Shown here: one piece after another, positions 13,622 to 14,308 of the stretch
How positions within the stretch are numbered: position 1 is the stretch's first letter
Layout: each line of letters opens with the position of its first letter
Origin: Candidatus Methanovirga meridionalis
Lineage (GTDB): Archaea; Methanobacteriota; Methanobacteria; Methanobacteriales; Methanobacteriaceae
Reading direction: 5' to 3'
DNA length: 14,308 bases
Assembly: GCA_031289325.1 (NCBI GenBank)
Contig: JAITPS010000262.1
Span: forward strand, 1-14,308
Position numbers and translations under genes: made by a program
The notes under the pieces: generated by a model
Databases searched by the model: none
Seen by the model: only the letters and a program-made list of their open reading frames with translations
Told to the model about the DNA's origin: nothing

Positions 13622-14170
13622 TTAAGTATTTGAAATTAGGTTTTTTAGTTTTTCAAATGATAATTCCGTTATTTCACCAATTTCTTCCAATGTAAAACCT
13701 TTATTTTTCAATTTTAAAGCAAAATTAATTTTTTCTTTTTCAATACCTTTTTCTTCACTTTCTCTCATACCTTCTTGTTTTGCGATTCTCAAATGGATTT
13801 GTTCATTCATTTGTCTTTTTTCAATTTCTATTTTTAAAATTTCAGCTTCTTGACTTTTTGAAATCATATTTTTACCCTCTTCTATTTTTCTTATTAAACT
13901 ATCTTCAGCAAGCACTGTTTTAAGTTCATCATTAGTTAATAATCCATATAGATACATGATGTGCGGTCGAGAGGATCATTTATATTATAATTCTCTTTTT
14001 TTATCTTAATCGAAGATGGTTATCTACAATGGATCATCACCATAGATAAAATGATCTTCAATATTTAATATTTTAAACTTATGCTTACATTTATTTTTTT
14101 TCTCTTTATAAACTTTGTGATTTAATATTGCAATGCAAAAAATATTAATGCTATAATCTTTTTTAATCAT
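13622..14170 (-). pseudogene. Decayed Rpn-type PD-(D/E)XK nuclease/transposase
   Basis: On the minus strand, one reading frame from ATG 14170 to the stop at 13622 (183 codons) is broken by in-frame TAG, TAA, TAA and TGA between about 14030 and 13970. The upstream part reads YSINIFCIAILNHKVY, then HKFKILNIEDHFIYGDDPL. The downstream part reads MYLYGLLTNDELKTVLAEDS, then a charged Glu/Lys helix with GMRESEEKGIEKEKI and the terminal LKNKGFTLEEIGEITELSFE. This matches the middle and tail of Rpn-family recombination-promoting nucleases (PDDEXK transposase-like). The first stop looks like CAG to TAG (PLQITIF), the second like TTA to TAA. The N-terminal catalytic region is absent. The intact tail frame (13622-13957) could be called as a 111-residue gene but is only a remnant. 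It converges with the PIN gene, 20 bp apart. Confidence 0.65.
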
Positions 14171-14308
14171 AATTTAAACACAGTCAACCCATTTTTTTAT
14201 TTGCTATTTAACTTCCAATTAACTTTTTTAAATAGTATTATTATAATTCAAACTTCATAGTATATAAATATTACTTATAAGAAAATTAATATTAATCATG
14301 ATCATATA
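14171..14308. other. AT-rich right edge with a promoter for a gene beyond the window
   Basis: There is no coding sequence. TATATAAATA (14261-14270) is a good archaeal TATA box. An ATG at 14298 about 30 bp further on could start a plus-strand gene outside the window, with no visible Shine-Dalgarno. This cannot be confirmed here. Confidence 0.35.

Noticed and set aside
14012..14059. Long imperfect hairpin (GAAGAT/ATCTTC and TTATCTA/TAGATAA) as a structured RNA or attachment site
   Set aside because: It lies inside the coding remnant of the Rpn pseudogene, where the sequence is explained by ancestral codons. The pairing is interrupted and not seen elsewhere in the window.

Overview
The window is very AT-rich DNA from a methanogenic archaeon, most probably Methanobrevibacter or a close relative in Methanobacteriales. 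This rests on archaeal-type genes (tiaS for the tRNA-Ile2 lysidine-equivalent, a short archaeal triosephosphate isomerase, the Era-like GTPase/DUF2073/DUF2072 cluster), Shine-Dalgarno sites of the form GTGAT or AGGTG, TATA-type promoters, and no bacterial -35/-10 pattern. The genus is inferred from gene content and base composition, not from a marker gene.

Layout. (1) 1-1786, plus strand: a repeat-bearing upstream region, then purS-purQ (FGAM synthase subunits) and cobA (uroporphyrinogen-III methyltransferase), whose start overlaps the purQ stop. (2) 1816-4645, minus strand: tiaS and a DASS-family anion transporter with an internally duplicated N-terminal tail. (3) 4646-5705: a long, extremely AT-rich divergent intergenic region holding one copy of a dispersed repeat. 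(4) 5706-7771, plus strand: an Era-like GTPase with an amphipathic N-terminus, a DUF2073 protein and a DUF2072 zinc-ribbon protein (families labelled OapB/ArvB and OapC/ArvC), then a JAMM/MPN+ metalloprotease under its own promoter. (5) 7772-11482: tpiA and pgk, the lower-glycolysis/gluconeogenesis pair, flanked by long non-coding stretches that hold two more copies of the dispersed repeat and two inverted arrays of short palindromes. (6) 11483-14308: an accessory island with a TIGR04255-like gene, an unrecognised 218-residue gene, a PIN-domain nuclease gene with no standard start codon, and a decayed Rpn-type nuclease/transposase pseudogene on the opposite strand.

The most notable unlisted structure is a family of MITE-like intergenic elements, seen four times (about 1-110, 5271-5553, 8215-8489, 10729-10915), always in the same orientation and 5' of a plus-strand gene. 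The best copy has imperfect 27-bp terminal inverted repeats (22 of 27 matching). Each copy carries a different internal tandem repeat (15 bp x6, 20 bp x4, 30 bp x3, about 19 bp x2). Two genes, tiaS and the PIN gene, appear to need an ATA start codon, judged by Shine-Dalgarno spacing and reading-frame limits. The TIGR04255/unknown/PIN cassette is the best candidate for an undescribed functional system, but its role is inferred only from domain type and gene order.
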